A stretch of DNA of 48,643 nucleotides from RGIG8700 sp045648505 (GTDB lineage: Bacteria > Bacillota > Clostridia > RGIG6154), in the NCBI GenBank assembly GCA_045648505.1, contig JAZROD010000038.1, forward strand, positions 1 through 48,643, given 5' to 3'. A program made the position numbers and the translations under genes. Every line of letters begins with the position of its first letter. Position 1 is the stretch's first letter. The notes beneath the pieces are model-generated. The model searched no databases and was not told the origin of the DNA. It saw nothing but the letters and a program-made list of their open reading frames with translations. Of the stretch, positions 1-8,301 are shown piece by piece.

Positions 1-134
1 AGCAGAAAATAAGCCAACCGCTTTAGCGGTAGCTTGAAACCGCTTGCGGCTGGCAGATTATTCGGTGGACTTTCAGTCCCGCCAGTAACAGCGACTTATA
101 GTCGCAGAGCAAACTACCGGCTTAGCCGGTAGTT
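1..134. repeat. Array of five small hairpins, running into the 3' end of purC
   Basis: Five short inverted repeats lie almost end to end: 17-22/25-30, 40-43/46-49, 67-71/75-79, 91-96/100-105 and 112-121/125-134. Loops are only 2-3 nt. The stems differ in sequence, so this is not a simple tandem repeat. A 4-bp pair (51-54 with 81-84) encloses the third hairpin. The last stem holds the purC stop codon. There is no clear T-run on either strand, so only part of this may act as a terminator. The array may continue beyond the left edge of the window. It resembles in style, but not in sequence, the array at 40361-40587. Confidence 0.6.
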
Positions 135-827
135 ATGATTAATTAACTTTGTAAGCTCTACTGGGTCAACGATTTTACCGTCTTTGTAAACACGCATATT
201 ACCTGATGCGATTTCGTCGATTAAAACAACTTCGCCGTTGTTGTAACCAAATTCAAATTTGATATCCCATAAATCAAGACCGATTGATTTTAAATCATCA
301 GCAACGATTTTTGTGATTTTAAGTGTCTGTTCTTTCATACTTTCGAACATTTCAGGTGTCATAACTTTAAGAGCTGCAAGACCTTCGCCTGTAACAAGTG
401 GGTCGCCCTTTTCGTCATTTTTGAAAGTACATTCAACATATCCGCCTTCTAAAACTGTGCCGTCTTTAATATATTCGCCATATCTTCTGATAAAGCTTCC
501 TGTTGCAACAAGTCTGCAGATAACTTCAAGTCCGCCACCGCCAAGTTCTTTACCAAAACATTCAGCAGGAAGAACTTCCATTGTAGCTTCTTCAAGATTT
601 GCACTTACATAGTGAGTTTTGATACCTGCATTCTTTAATAATTCAAAATAATGGATTGAAGTTTCGAGATTAGCTCTGCCGATACCTTCGATTGTTAATC
701 CAACGCTGTTTTCGCCTGGATCAAACACACCGTCTTTACCTGTGCAGTCATCTTTAAACTTAAGCATTACATTACCGTTTTCAAGTTCGTAAACATCTTT
801 AGTTTTACCTTCGTAAATTTTTTTCAT
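114..827 (-). CDS. purC: Phosphoribosylaminoimidazole-succinocarboxamide synthase (SAICAR synthetase)
   Basis: Joins L-aspartate to CAIR using ATP, a late step of cytosolic de novo purine synthesis. At 237 aa it matches the usual bacterial PurC length. The N-terminal GKTKDVYEL (about 7-15) is the ATP-binding start of the family. The GGGGLEVICR region, the DIKFEFG signature near residue 190 and the following VLIDEI segment are all present. The start is supported by an AGAGGAA Shine-Dalgarno. The final residues (YRLSR) and the TAG stop are encoded inside a 10-bp hairpin, so the tail is probably a by-product of the hairpin repeat. It is not followed by other pur genes here, and it has its own divergent promoter. 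Confidence 0.95.
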   Translation of the reverse strand: MKKIYEGKTKDVYELENGNVMLKFKDDCTGKDGVFDPGENSVGLTIEGIGRANLETSIHYFELLKNAGIKTHYVSANLEEATMEVLPAECFGKELGGGGLEVICRLVATGSFIRRYGEYIKDGTVLEGGYVECTFKNDEKGDPLVTGEGLAALKVMTPEMFESMKEQTLKITKIVADDLKSIGLDLWDIKFEFGYNNGEVVLIDEIASGNMRVYKDGKIVDPVELTKLINHNYRLSR

Positions 828-864
828 ACAGTTTCCTCTTTTCCGATAATTTTAGAACAGAAAT

Positions 865-893
865 ATTTTATCATAAATTTATGTCTGTGTAAA
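865..893 (-). promoter_or_regulatory. Sigma-A-type promoter of purC
   Basis: On the minus strand, -35 TTTACA (888-893) and -10 TAAAAT (865-870) are separated by exactly 17 nt. It points at purC and is back to back with the promoter at 928-956. No purine riboswitch or PurR-like box was recognised in the short leader. Confidence 0.65.
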
Positions 894-927
894 GTTTTTT
901 TGTAATTTTTTTGATTGCAAGTAAAAC

Positions 928-956
928 TTTACATTACTGCTTATTTATGATATAAT
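928..956 (+). promoter_or_regulatory. Sigma-A-type promoter of the methyltransferase-ecf-truA run
   Basis: -35 TTTACA (928-933), a 17-nt spacer and a perfect -10 TATAAT (951-956) lie 30 bp before the ATG at 986. This is the only clear promoter before the tightly packed + strand genes that run to cvpA. Confidence 0.7.
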
Positions 957-985
957 ATTAAAAAACTATGCATTAAGGTGATACA

Positions 986-1855
986 ATGATTTTAGCAGAT
1001 AAATGGAAGGATTATAAAGTTCTTGAAACAGGACAGGGAAACAAGCTTGAAAGCTGGGGAGATGTGGTGCTTTTAAGACCTGACCCACAGGTTATCTGGA
1101 ATAATCCAATTAAGAAAAAGCATCTTGCTGATGCAGTGTATAAAAGAAGTTCAAAAGGCGGAGGAAACTGGGACTTTAAGAAGGACCTTCCTGAAAGCTG
1201 GAACATCAAATATAAAAATCTTACCTTTGTTGTAAGACCTACAGGCTTTAAGCATACAGGTCTTTTCCCTGAACAGGCGGCAAACTGGGATTTTATAATG
1301 GATATGATTAAAAATGCAGGAAGGGATATAAAAGTTTTAAACCTTTTTGCATATACAGGCGGTGCAACTGTTGCAGCTGCAAGTGCAGGAGCTTCGGTTG
1401 TCCATGTTGATGCGGCAAAGGGTATGGTTGCCTGGGCGAAGGACAATATAAAGCTTTCAGGACTTGAAGATAAGCCTGTAAGATACATTGTAGATGATGT
1501 TGTTAAGTTTGTGCAGAGAGAGCAAAGACGAGGCAATACATACGATTGTATTATTATGGACCCACCGTCTTACGGCAGAGGCCCTAAAGGTGAAATCTGG
1601 AAGCTTGAAAACGAGCTTTACGGACTTGTTGAAGAATGTGTTAAAGTTCTTTCGGACAAACCGTTGTTCTTTATCATCAATTCTTATACAACAGGACTTC
1701 AGGCTTCGGTGCTTTCAAACATTTTAAGAATCACAACAGAAAATAAATTTGAAATCGAAAGTATTATTGCAGATGAACTTGGACTTGTGGTGGAAAACAG
1801 CAATACGGTTCTTCCTTGCGGTTCAACAGCAAGATGTATTTTCAGACAGGACTAA
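986..1855 (+). CDS. Class I SAM-dependent methyltransferase, RlmI-like, without PUA domain
   Basis: A 289-aa Rossmann-fold methyltransferase. The SAM-binding loop is FAYTGG (121-126) and the catalytic-type motif is DPPSYG (192-197). That combination is typical of the RlmI/RlmK-like rRNA cytosine or guanine methyltransferases. The RNA-binding PUA domain found at the N-terminus of RlmI is missing, so rRNA is the likely but unproven substrate. The start has a short AAGGTG Shine-Dalgarno. The stop is 2 nt before the ecfA1 start, so it is probably cotranscribed with the ECF transporter genes. No link between the two functions is evident. Confidence 0.8.
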   Translation: MILADKWKDYKVLETGQGNKLESWGDVVLLRPDPQVIWNNPIKKKHLADAVYKRSSKGGGNWDFKKDLPESWNIKYKNLTFVVRPTGFKHTGLFPEQAANWDFIMDMIKNAGRDIKVLNLFAYTGGATVAAASAGASVVHVDAAKGMVAWAKDNIKLSGLEDKPVRYIVDDVVKFVQREQRRGNTYDCIIMDPPSYGRGPKGEIWKLENELYGLVEECVKVLSDKPLFFIINSYTTGLQASVLSNILRITTENKFEIESIIADELGLVVENSNTVLPCGSTARCIFRQD

Positions 1856-1857
1856 AA

Positions 1858-2688
1858 ATGATAGAAACCTTGAATTTGTCATATACCTATGACAGTGATA
1901 TTGAAAAACATCAGGTATTAAAAGACATAAATATAAAAATAAACAAAGGCGAGTTTGTTGCAATACTTGGTCATAACGGCTCGGGAAAATCAACTCTTGT
2001 TAAATCCTTTAATGCAGTAATATTGCCGTCAGGCGGTAAAGTTTATGTGGATAAGATGGACACTTTGGACGAGTCTTTAACCTATGCAATAAGAGAAAAG
2101 GCAGGAATGGTTTTTCAGAATCCAGATAATCAGATTGTTGCAACAATTGTTGAAGAAGATATTGCCTTTGGTCCTGAAAATTTAGGTGTACCCACTGATG
2201 AAATAAGAAAAAGGGTGGATAATGCACTTAAAGCGGTGGATATGTACGCATATAAGGACCATGCACCGCACATGCTTTCAGGGGGGCAGAAGCAGAGAAT
2301 TGCCATTGCAGGAGTTCTTGCAATGGAGCCTGAATATATGATTTTCGATGAAGCAACTGCAATGCTTGACCCTGTGGGCAGAAAAGAAATCTTAAAAACA
2401 ATAATTAATCTTAACAAAGAAAAAAATATTACAGTTGTTATGATTACTCACTATATGGAAGAAGCAATCAAGGCGGACAGAGTGATTGTTCTTAATAAAG
2501 GGCAGGTTGCTCTTGAAGGCAGGCCTTATGAAGTTTTTAACAATGTTGAGGAAATGAACGACTTAAAGCTTGGAGTTCCTCAATCAACAGAGCTTATGCA
2601 CGAGCTTGAAAAAAGAGGAATGAAATTTTCAAAAACAGTTTTAACGGCAGAAGAATTTGTTGAAGAATTTAAACAGGTGAATAAATGA
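1858..2688 (+). CDS. ecfA1: Energy-coupling factor transporter ATPase EcfA1
   Basis: One of two ATPases of the shared ECF module that powers uptake of vitamins or metal ions through exchangeable S subunits. Counting from the ATG at 1858 (276 aa) it has Walker A GHNGSGKST at 38-46, Q-loop VFQNPDNQ, ABC signature LSGGQKQR, Walker B with FDEAT, and the switch histidine in MITHYMEEA. An upstream in-frame ATG at 1816 would overlap the methyltransferase by 40 nt and add residues not typical of the family, so 1858 (AGGA 7 nt upstream) is preferred. It overlaps ecfA2 by 4 nt. Confidence 0.93.
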   Translation: MIETLNLSYTYDSDIEKHQVLKDINIKINKGEFVAILGHNGSGKSTLVKSFNAVILPSGGKVYVDKMDTLDESLTYAIREKAGMVFQNPDNQIVATIVEEDIAFGPENLGVPTDEIRKRVDNALKAVDMYAYKDHAPHMLSGGQKQRIAIAGVLAMEPEYMIFDEATAMLDPVGRKEILKTIINLNKEKNITVVMITHYMEEAIKADRVIVLNKGQVALEGRPYEVFNNVEEMNDLKLGVPQSTELMHELEKRGMKFSKTVLTAEEFVEEFKQVNK

Positions 2689-3530
2689 GTATAAAACTTG
2701 AAAATATCAACTATATATACGGCAAGGGCGGACCTTTTGAAAAGACAGCTCTTAAAAATATAAACCTTGAAATTGGTGAAAATGAATTTATTGGTATAAT
2801 AGGGCATACGGGGTCAGGAAAATCAACCCTTATTCAGCTTTTTAACGGACTTTTAAAGCCTGAAAGCGGTAATGTTTGTGTTGACGGCGAAAACATAAAC
2901 GAAAAAGGCGTAAAACTTAAAAAAATCCGTGAAAAAGTGGGAATGGTTTTTCAATATCCTGAATATCAGCTTTTTGAGGAAACGGTTTTTAAAGATATTA
3001 AATTCGGTCTTGACAATTTCGGCTTTACAGGAGATAAAGACCAAAGAGTAAGACAAACTGCAAAAACCATAGGTATAGACGAAGAAATGCTTGAATGTTC
3101 ACCCTTTAACCTTTCAGGCGGACAGAAAAGAAGAGTTGCAATAGCAGGAATCCTTGCTCTTGAACCAAAATATTTAATCCTTGATGAGCCTGCGGCAGGG
3201 CTTGACCCTTATGGCAGAAACCTTATTTTAGATGAGCTTTATAAGATTTACAAGGAAAGAAAAATAACAGTTATTCTTGTTTCTCACAGTATGGAGGATA
3301 TTGCAAAATATGCCGACAGAATTATTGTTATGAATAAAGGCGAAGTTGCAATGGACGGCAAACCGTCACAGATTTTCTGCAGAGAAGATGAACTTTATGC
3401 TATGGGACTTGATATTCCTGAAATATCAAAGATAATGAACAAATTAAGAGGTATGGGATATAACATCCCTGAAGATGTTTTTGACATAAAAAAAGCAGCA
3501 GATATATTAACAGGAGAAAAGAATGCTTAA
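2685..3530 (+). CDS. ecfA2: Energy-coupling factor transporter ATPase EcfA2
   Basis: Second ATPase of the ECF module; EcfA1 and EcfA2 form the heterodimer that drives EcfT. It is 281 aa, with Walker A GHTGSGKST (40-48), Q-loop VFQYPEYQ, signature LSGGQKRR and Walker B LILDEPAAGLDP. The histidine switch is VSHSMEDI. The start overlaps the ecfA1 stop (ATGA) and the end overlaps ecfT by 8 nt, so translational coupling is likely. The A1-A2-T-truA order is the common Firmicutes arrangement. Confidence 0.93.
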   Translation: MSIKLENINYIYGKGGPFEKTALKNINLEIGENEFIGIIGHTGSGKSTLIQLFNGLLKPESGNVCVDGENINEKGVKLKKIREKVGMVFQYPEYQLFEETVFKDIKFGLDNFGFTGDKDQRVRQTAKTIGIDEEMLECSPFNLSGGQKRRVAIAGILALEPKYLILDEPAAGLDPYGRNLILDELYKIYKERKITVILVSHSMEDIAKYADRIIVMNKGEVAMDGKPSQIFCREDELYAMGLDIPEISKIMNKLRGMGYNIPEDVFDIKKAADILTGEKNA

Positions 3531-4326
3531 CGACATTACACTTGGGCAGTATTACCCTGCCAGATCAATAATTCATAAGCTTGACCCAAGAGTTAAAATA
3601 GTTCTTGTTTTAGCTCTTGTTGTTATGCTCTTTATTGCAGATACAATGCTTGCATATTTGGTAACTGCAGGCTTTGTTATTGCTATGATTATAATGTCTG
3701 AAGTACCGTTTGTGTTTGTACTTAAAGGGCTGAAGCCTGTTTTATATATTCTTGTGTTCACATCAATTCTTAATATTTTCCTGACAGACGGAACAATAAT
3801 CTATAAGCTTGGTTTTCTTAAAATAACCTATGAAGGATTAAATCTTGCGTTGACTATGGTGGCAAGACTTGTTCTTCTTGTTGCGGCAACATCTTTGTTA
3901 ACACTTACAACATCACCAATAATGCTTACAAGTGCAATAGAAAAACTTTTGTCACCTTTAAAGGTGTTTAAATTTCCTGCACACGAAATAGCTATGATGA
4001 TGACAATCGCTTTAAGATTTATTCCCACACTTCTTGAAGAAACAGAAAAGCTTATGAAAGCACAAAGCGCAAGAGGTACTGATTTTATGTCAGGGGGAAT
4101 TTTGCAGAAAATAAAAGCAATGGTACCAATTTTAGTACCGCTTTTTATAAATTCTTTAAAAAGAGCAGACGAGCTTGCACTTGCTATGGAATGCAGATGC
4201 TACAGAGGCGGAGACAACAGAACAAGCCTTAAAACTCTGAAAATTTCAAAGGCAGATTTTTGCGCAATAGCAGTGTTTATAATTTATATAGCTTTTATCA
4301 TATTAACTAAAACGGTGATTAAATGA
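3523..4326 (+). CDS. ecfT: Energy-coupling factor transporter transmembrane protein EcfT
   Basis: Membrane scaffold of the ECF transporter. The 267-aa protein has several hydrophobic segments (about 26-70, 73-90, 105-125 and a C-terminal helix near 240-262). It also has the two cytoplasmic coupling motifs with small-Arg-Gly character, seen as SARGT and CRCYRGG, which dock into the EcfA grooves. It overlaps ecfA2 by 8 nt and truA by 4 nt. No S subunit is encoded nearby, so this is the shared (group II) type. Confidence 0.92.
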   Translation: MLNDITLGQYYPARSIIHKLDPRVKIVLVLALVVMLFIADTMLAYLVTAGFVIAMIIMSEVPFVFVLKGLKPVLYILVFTSILNIFLTDGTIIYKLGFLKITYEGLNLALTMVARLVLLVAATSLLTLTTSPIMLTSAIEKLLSPLKVFKFPAHEIAMMMTIALRFIPTLLEETEKLMKAQSARGTDFMSGGILQKIKAMVPILVPLFINSLKRADELALAMECRCYRGGDNRTSLKTLKISKADFCAIAVFIIYIAFIILTKTVIK

Positions 4327-5057
4327 GAAATATAGCACTTATTATATCTTACGATGGGGCAGGATATTTCGGTTATCAGACGCAAAACGGCTTTATAACA
4401 ATTCAGCAGGTTATGGAAGAAACCATAGCTAAAATGACAAAAGAAAAAGTTGTTGTATACGGTTGCGGAAGAACTGATACGGGAGTTCACGCCCTTAATT
4501 ATCTTTTAACATTCAAAACAAATTCAACTGTCCCTTGTGACAGAATCCCTTTTGCGCTTAATGCGCTTCTTCCTGATGATATTCGAGTTAAATCTGCTTT
4601 TGAAGCAGATGCCGATTTCCACGGCAGATTTTCAGTAAAAAGAAAAACCTATGTCTACCGCATTCTGAACACAGAAATTTCCGACCCCTTCAGAGCCAGA
4701 TACACCTGGCACTACAAATACCATCTTGATATTGAAAAAATGAGAGAAGCGGCATCATATATTGTTGGCGAAAAGGATTTTGTCTGCTTTATGGCATCGG
4801 GTGGTCAGGTTAAAACAACTGTCAGAAATGTGGATGAGCTTACGGTGGAAAAAGAGGGAGATGAAATTGTTATAACGGTTTCGTCGAACGGATTTTTGTA
4901 TAATATGGTGCGAATTATAACAGGAACACTTGTCTATGCAGGTTGCGGTAAAATAGAGCCTGACTTTGTTAAAGAAATAATTGAGTCTAAAGACAGAAGA
5001 AAAGCAGGTATAACCGCACCACCTAACGGACTTTATCTTAAAAATGTTGAATATTGA
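4323..5057 (+). CDS. truA: tRNA pseudouridine(38-40) synthase
   Basis: Isomerises uridines 38-40 in the anticodon arm of tRNA. At 244 aa it is the normal TruA size. The catalytic aspartate is D52 in GRTDTGVHA. The FHGRFS and YVYRI segments are family hallmarks. The ATGA overlap with ecfT couples the two genes, an arrangement common in Firmicutes. There the block usually sits in the ribosomal protein region (rplQ before, rplM-rpsI after); here neither neighbour is present. Confidence 0.95.
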   Translation: MRNIALIISYDGAGYFGYQTQNGFITIQQVMEETIAKMTKEKVVVYGCGRTDTGVHALNYLLTFKTNSTVPCDRIPFALNALLPDDIRVKSAFEADADFHGRFSVKRKTYVYRILNTEISDPFRARYTWHYKYHLDIEKMREAASYIVGEKDFVCFMASGGQVKTTVRNVDELTVEKEGDEIVITVSSNGFLYNMVRIITGTLVYAGCGKIEPDFVKEIIESKDRRKAGITAPPNGLYLKNVEY

Positions 5058-5072
5058 TGAAAGGAAACAGAT

Positions 5073-6185
5073 ATGAAACTTAAAATTAAAGATAAAAAGA
5101 AGTTTTTGCAGATATTAACAGGTATATTGATTGCAGTTTTAATACTTGCAATAATATTGCCTGATGCACTTAATGCCATATTCGGAAATCACATAAGCGA
5201 CGAAATATATACTGTTACAACAGATGTTATATCAGAATATGATGTGGATTTTATAAGCGGTAAATTTGCAATCTATAATTCACAGGGCTTGAAAAAATAT
5301 AATAAGCAGGCAGAATTTGAAGAAGAACATTATTTAAGTGCCTATGCACCAATAATGCATAAAAACGGAAAATTTATTGCACTTGCAGATACATCATCAA
5401 CCGAAATAACAGTTCTTAAAGGGAACTCTGTATACTATGAGGTGAAAGTTCCACAGAATGTTAAAAGAGTTTCTGTAAACAAAAAGGGTTACATAACTGT
5501 TCTCTCGGGAGAAACAGGCTATAAATCTGTTGTTATGGTTTTTGACAATACAGGAACAGAGAAATACAGATGGTATTCAGATGAAAGTTATGCAATTGAT
5601 GCAAAGCTTTCGGATAATTCAAAATTACTTGCAGTTGCTTCTGTTAAAATGGAAGGTAATAAGCTCAACACAATTGTAGAGCAGTATAAAATCAAAGAAG
5701 AAAATGTGCTTTCAAGTGTTCTGCTTGAAGATTTAGTTCCTTATTCAATAACCTTTAATGGTTCAAAGGTGGTTCTTGTGGGGGACAAGAAGGCATATAC
5801 TGTAAGTAAGGGTGGTAAGGTGAAAGGCGAGTACGATTATAAAGGAAGAACACTTGAGTGTTTTGATATGGATAATAATAACAATATCACCCTTGCACTC
5901 TCGGAAAATATGGGTATCTCGGAAGCGGTTATTCTTAATAAAAACTTAAAAGAAAAAGGGGTAAACCCATGTGAATTCCGTATAACAATGCTTGACGAAA
6001 ACAAGGGCAAGGTTGCAGTTGCGGGCGAAGGAAAGGTGAAAGTTCTCAAGGCTAACGGAAAGGTGTTGGCAGAGGGGGAATTTTCAAAGGATGGAAGCTA
6101 TATTGTGCTTGCTGATAACTGGAGAAACTTTGCAGTTTACAGTGCAAATAACATAAGTATGTTCAACATAAAAAGGGGTCGTTGA
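5073..6185 (+). CDS. DUF5711-like membrane-anchored beta-propeller protein
   Basis: A 370-aa protein with one N-terminal membrane helix (about 11-30) after a Lys-rich cytoplasmic tail, followed by an extracytoplasmic region. That region is made of repeated short beta-rich stretches, many ending in a Lys or Asn turn (for example around residues 60, 100, 150, 190 and 330). This fits a WD40/quinoprotein-like propeller. The architecture resembles the DUF5711 family of Clostridia, whose role is not established. No catalytic motif is visible. It sits 15 nt after truA with a GAAAGGA Shine-Dalgarno and overlaps cvpA by 4 nt (TTGA), so the two may work together in the envelope. Confidence 0.65.
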   Translation: MKLKIKDKKKFLQILTGILIAVLILAIILPDALNAIFGNHISDEIYTVTTDVISEYDVDFISGKFAIYNSQGLKKYNKQAEFEEEHYLSAYAPIMHKNGKFIALADTSSTEITVLKGNSVYYEVKVPQNVKRVSVNKKGYITVLSGETGYKSVVMVFDNTGTEKYRWYSDESYAIDAKLSDNSKLLAVASVKMEGNKLNTIVEQYKIKEENVLSSVLLEDLVPYSITFNGSKVVLVGDKKAYTVSKGGKVKGEYDYKGRTLECFDMDNNNNITLALSENMGISEAVILNKNLKEKGVNPCEFRITMLDENKGKVAVAGEGKVKVLKANGKVLAEGEFSKDGSYIVLADNWRNFAVYSANNISMFNIKRGR

Positions 6186-6814
6186 AATTGAGTTTAAGTG
6201 TAATAATTGACCTGGTGGTTGTTGGAATTATCTGGATAATTGCAACCATTGGCTATAAAAGAGGGCTTATTAAAACAATGTACGGAATTGTTGCATTTTT
6301 GCTTGCGGCAGTTCTTACTGCACTTTATCATCAGCAGGTTGCAGACTTTATTATGAAGTTTGATTTTGTGCAGAATACAATGGGAAAAATAAGCCAGGGT
6401 ATTGCATCAAAATTTATTCCGTCAGATACAAGTATAATGCCTGTGTGGATGAATAATTCAGTTTCAGAAGCACTCAAAGCTGCTGGTATGGGCGTGGCAG
6501 AAAAGGTTATGCAAATCATAATAACTGCACTTACGGTGGTTGTTACATTCATAGGTATAAAAATATTACTTGGCTTTTTGGTTGGAATTTTAGATAAGAT
6601 TGCAAAGCTTCCTGTGCTTGATACACTGAACTGTGCAGGTGGAATGCTTTTTGGCGTAATAAAGGGAGTTATAGTGGTGCTTGTTTTATGTGCACTTTTA
6701 ACTGTGTTTATGCCATCTCAACACTATGAAAATATACATAATGCAATGTCACAGACATACATTGCCAAGTATTTTTATAACAATAATATATTGATGACTC
6801 TCATAATGAAATAA
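6182..6814 (+). CDS. CvpA family membrane protein
   Basis: A 210-aa protein whose layout matches the CvpA/colicin V production family: hydrophobic helices near residues 8-25, 30-48, about 110-135 and 155-178, and GYKRG after the first helix. Family members are linked to envelope stress and division, but their activity is not settled. The start is TTG at 6182, overlapping the preceding stop as TTGA, with AAGGGG just upstream. The 103-bp palindromic repeat begins 4 nt after the stop codon. Confidence 0.75.
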   Translation: MKLSLSVIIDLVVVGIIWIIATIGYKRGLIKTMYGIVAFLLAAVLTALYHQQVADFIMKFDFVQNTMGKISQGIASKFIPSDTSIMPVWMNNSVSEALKAAGMGVAEKVMQIIITALTVVVTFIGIKILLGFLVGILDKIAKLPVLDTLNCAGGMLFGVIKGVIVVLVLCALLTVFMPSQHYENIHNAMSQTYIAKYFYNNNILMTLIMK

Positions 6815-6818
6815 GGTT

Positions 6819-6921
6819 AGTCTGAATAAAATCACACATCTTGCACTGTTTTACTCATTTGTGTACACAAAGTACACGACAATCGTAAATCAGCACAATC
6901 TGTGCAATTTTCTTTCAGACT
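6819..6921 (+). repeat. 103-bp imperfect palindrome, copy A
   Basis: First of three 103-bp copies (others at 31464 and 41244). The ends are AGTCTGAA and TTCAGACT, continued after a small bulge by AAAAT/ATTTT. Inside, TGCAC pairs with GTGCA, CTG-TTTAC with GTAAA-CAG (one mismatch), and GTGTAC with GTACAC around a 5-nt loop. The whole unit can fold into one rod. It lies between cvpA and rho and contains no ORF. It differs from copy C at 4 positions and from copy B at 8. Confidence 0.85.
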
Positions 6922-6924
6922 TTG

Positions 6925-6950
6925 ATAAAATCACACATCTTGCACTGTTT
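6925..6950 (+). repeat. Truncated tandem copy of the 103-bp palindrome
   Basis: Twenty-six bases identical to the left part of copy A (starting at ATAAAATCAC and ending at ACTGTTT) begin 4 nt after copy A ends. The rest of the element is missing. It lies directly in the rho leader, 27 nt before the ATG. Confidence 0.8.
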
Positions 6951-6976
6951 AGTAAAAGGAATTAAGGAGTATAGAA

Positions 6977-8257
6977 ATGGAATATTTAATGCTTAAAACT
7001 ATGATGGAGCTTCAGGAAATGGCAAAGGAGCTTGGAATAAAGGAATTTTCAAAATATAAGAAAACCGAACTTGCACAGCTTGTTTTTGAAAAAATGCCAA
7101 AGCCTGATAAAACAGAAGAAATAGAGCAGGAAAATGAAGAAGTAAGTCAGCCTGACGAATACGAAAAGGTTGAGGGCGTTTTAGAGGTTATGCCTGACGG
7201 GTACGGCTTTATAAGGGGAGAAAATTATCTTCCTACAAATAAGGATGTATATGTTTCAGCCAATCAGATTAAAAGATTCAATCTTAAAACAGGGGACAAA
7301 ATCTGCGGTAATACAAGAGAAACAAGAGCACACGAAAAATTAAAACCTCTTATTTTTGTTTCAACAATAAACGGAGATATTCCTGCAATCGCCACAAAGA
7401 GAAGACCATTTGAGTATTTAACTCCAATATATCCTGATTTCAGACTTAAACTTGAAACAGACAAGGATGAATATTCAACAAGAATTATTGATGTTATTGC
7501 ACCCCTTGGGAAAGGACAGAGAGGTCTTATTGTTGCACCACCAAAAGCGGGCAAAACAACACTTCTTAAAAATATTGCCAATGCAATAGCAAAAAATTAT
7601 CCTGATGTGGAGATTATAGTTCTTTTAATTGATGAAAGACCTGAAGAAGTTTCAGATATGCAAAGAAGCATTAAAGGTGATGTAATATATTCCACATTTG
7701 ATGAATTACCTGCACATCATATAAAGGTTGCAGAAATGGTGCTTGAAAGAGCACAGAGAATAGCAGAACAGAAAAAAGATGTTGTTGTGCTTCTTGATTC
7801 CCTGACAAGACTTACAAGAGCATACAATCTTGTGATTCCGTCAACAGGAAGAACTCTTTCTGGCGGTATTGACCCGGGTGCTTTCCATATGCCTAAAAAG
7901 TTTTTCGGTGCGGCAAGAAATATTGAAAACGGCGGAAGCGTAACAATACTTGCAACTGCACTTACAGAAACAGGCAGCAGAATGGATGATGTTATCTACG
8001 AAGAATTTAAAGGAACAGGTAATATGGAAATCCATCTTGACAGAAAACTTCAGGAAAGACGTGTTTTTCCTGCCATAGACATAATTAAATCAGGCACAAG
8101 AAAAGAAGAACTTCTTTTATCTGAAAAAGAGGTGGCAACAATGCTTAAGTTAAGAAGAGCACTTGCCACAGACCAAAGTTATGAAATAACAGAAAAGTTT
8201 ATAAATCTTGTTGTTTCAACAGAAAGTAATGAACAGCTTATTTCAAAAATAAAATAA
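6977..8257 (+). CDS. rho: Transcription termination factor Rho
   Basis: Hexameric RNA helicase that ends transcription at unstructured C-rich RNA. The 426-aa protein has a Rho_N helical domain (1-40), an acidic linker (42-62), the RNA-binding cold-shock-like domain with GYGFIRG near 75-81, and a RecA-type motor with Walker A APPKAGKT (187-194). Walker B is VVVLLDSLTR. AAGGAG lies 6 nt before the ATG at 6977. The gene is followed by a strong hairpin that also carries the ribosome binding site of the next gene. Confidence 0.96.
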   Translation: MEYLMLKTMMELQEMAKELGIKEFSKYKKTELAQLVFEKMPKPDKTEEIEQENEEVSQPDEYEKVEGVLEVMPDGYGFIRGENYLPTNKDVYVSANQIKRFNLKTGDKICGNTRETRAHEKLKPLIFVSTINGDIPAIATKRRPFEYLTPIYPDFRLKLETDKDEYSTRIIDVIAPLGKGQRGLIVAPPKAGKTTLLKNIANAIAKNYPDVEIIVLLIDERPEEVSDMQRSIKGDVIYSTFDELPAHHIKVAEMVLERAQRIAEQKKDVVVLLDSLTRLTRAYNLVIPSTGRTLSGGIDPGAFHMPKKFFGAARNIENGGSVTILATALTETGSRMDDVIYEEFKGTGNMEIHLDRKLQERRVFPAIDIIKSGTRKEELLLSEKEVATMLKLRRALATDQSYEITEKFINLVVSTESNEQLISKIK

Positions 8258-8264
8258 TAAAATT

Positions 8265-8301
8265 ACCTCCCACTGAATATAATTTCAGGGGAGGTGTTTT
8301 T
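8265..8301 (+). terminator. Rho-independent terminator after rho, containing the next gene's ribosome binding site
   Basis: 5' arm 8265-8276 and 3' arm 8285-8295 form 11 base pairs with A8272 bulged, loop 8277-8284, followed by five T residues. The 3' arm contains GGGGAGGT, which is the only Shine-Dalgarno for the ATG at 8302. When the hairpin forms, both read-through and translation of the downstream gene would be blocked. Confidence 0.8.

Noticed and set aside
1816..1857. Earlier start of EcfA1
   Set aside because: It overlaps the methyltransferase coding end and adds residues not seen in EcfA1; 1858 fits the family and spacing.
6819..6921. Riboswitch in the rho leader
   Set aside because: The same sequence occurs before unrelated genes (cmk, DRTGG protein), so it is a repeat and not a ligand sensor specific to rho.
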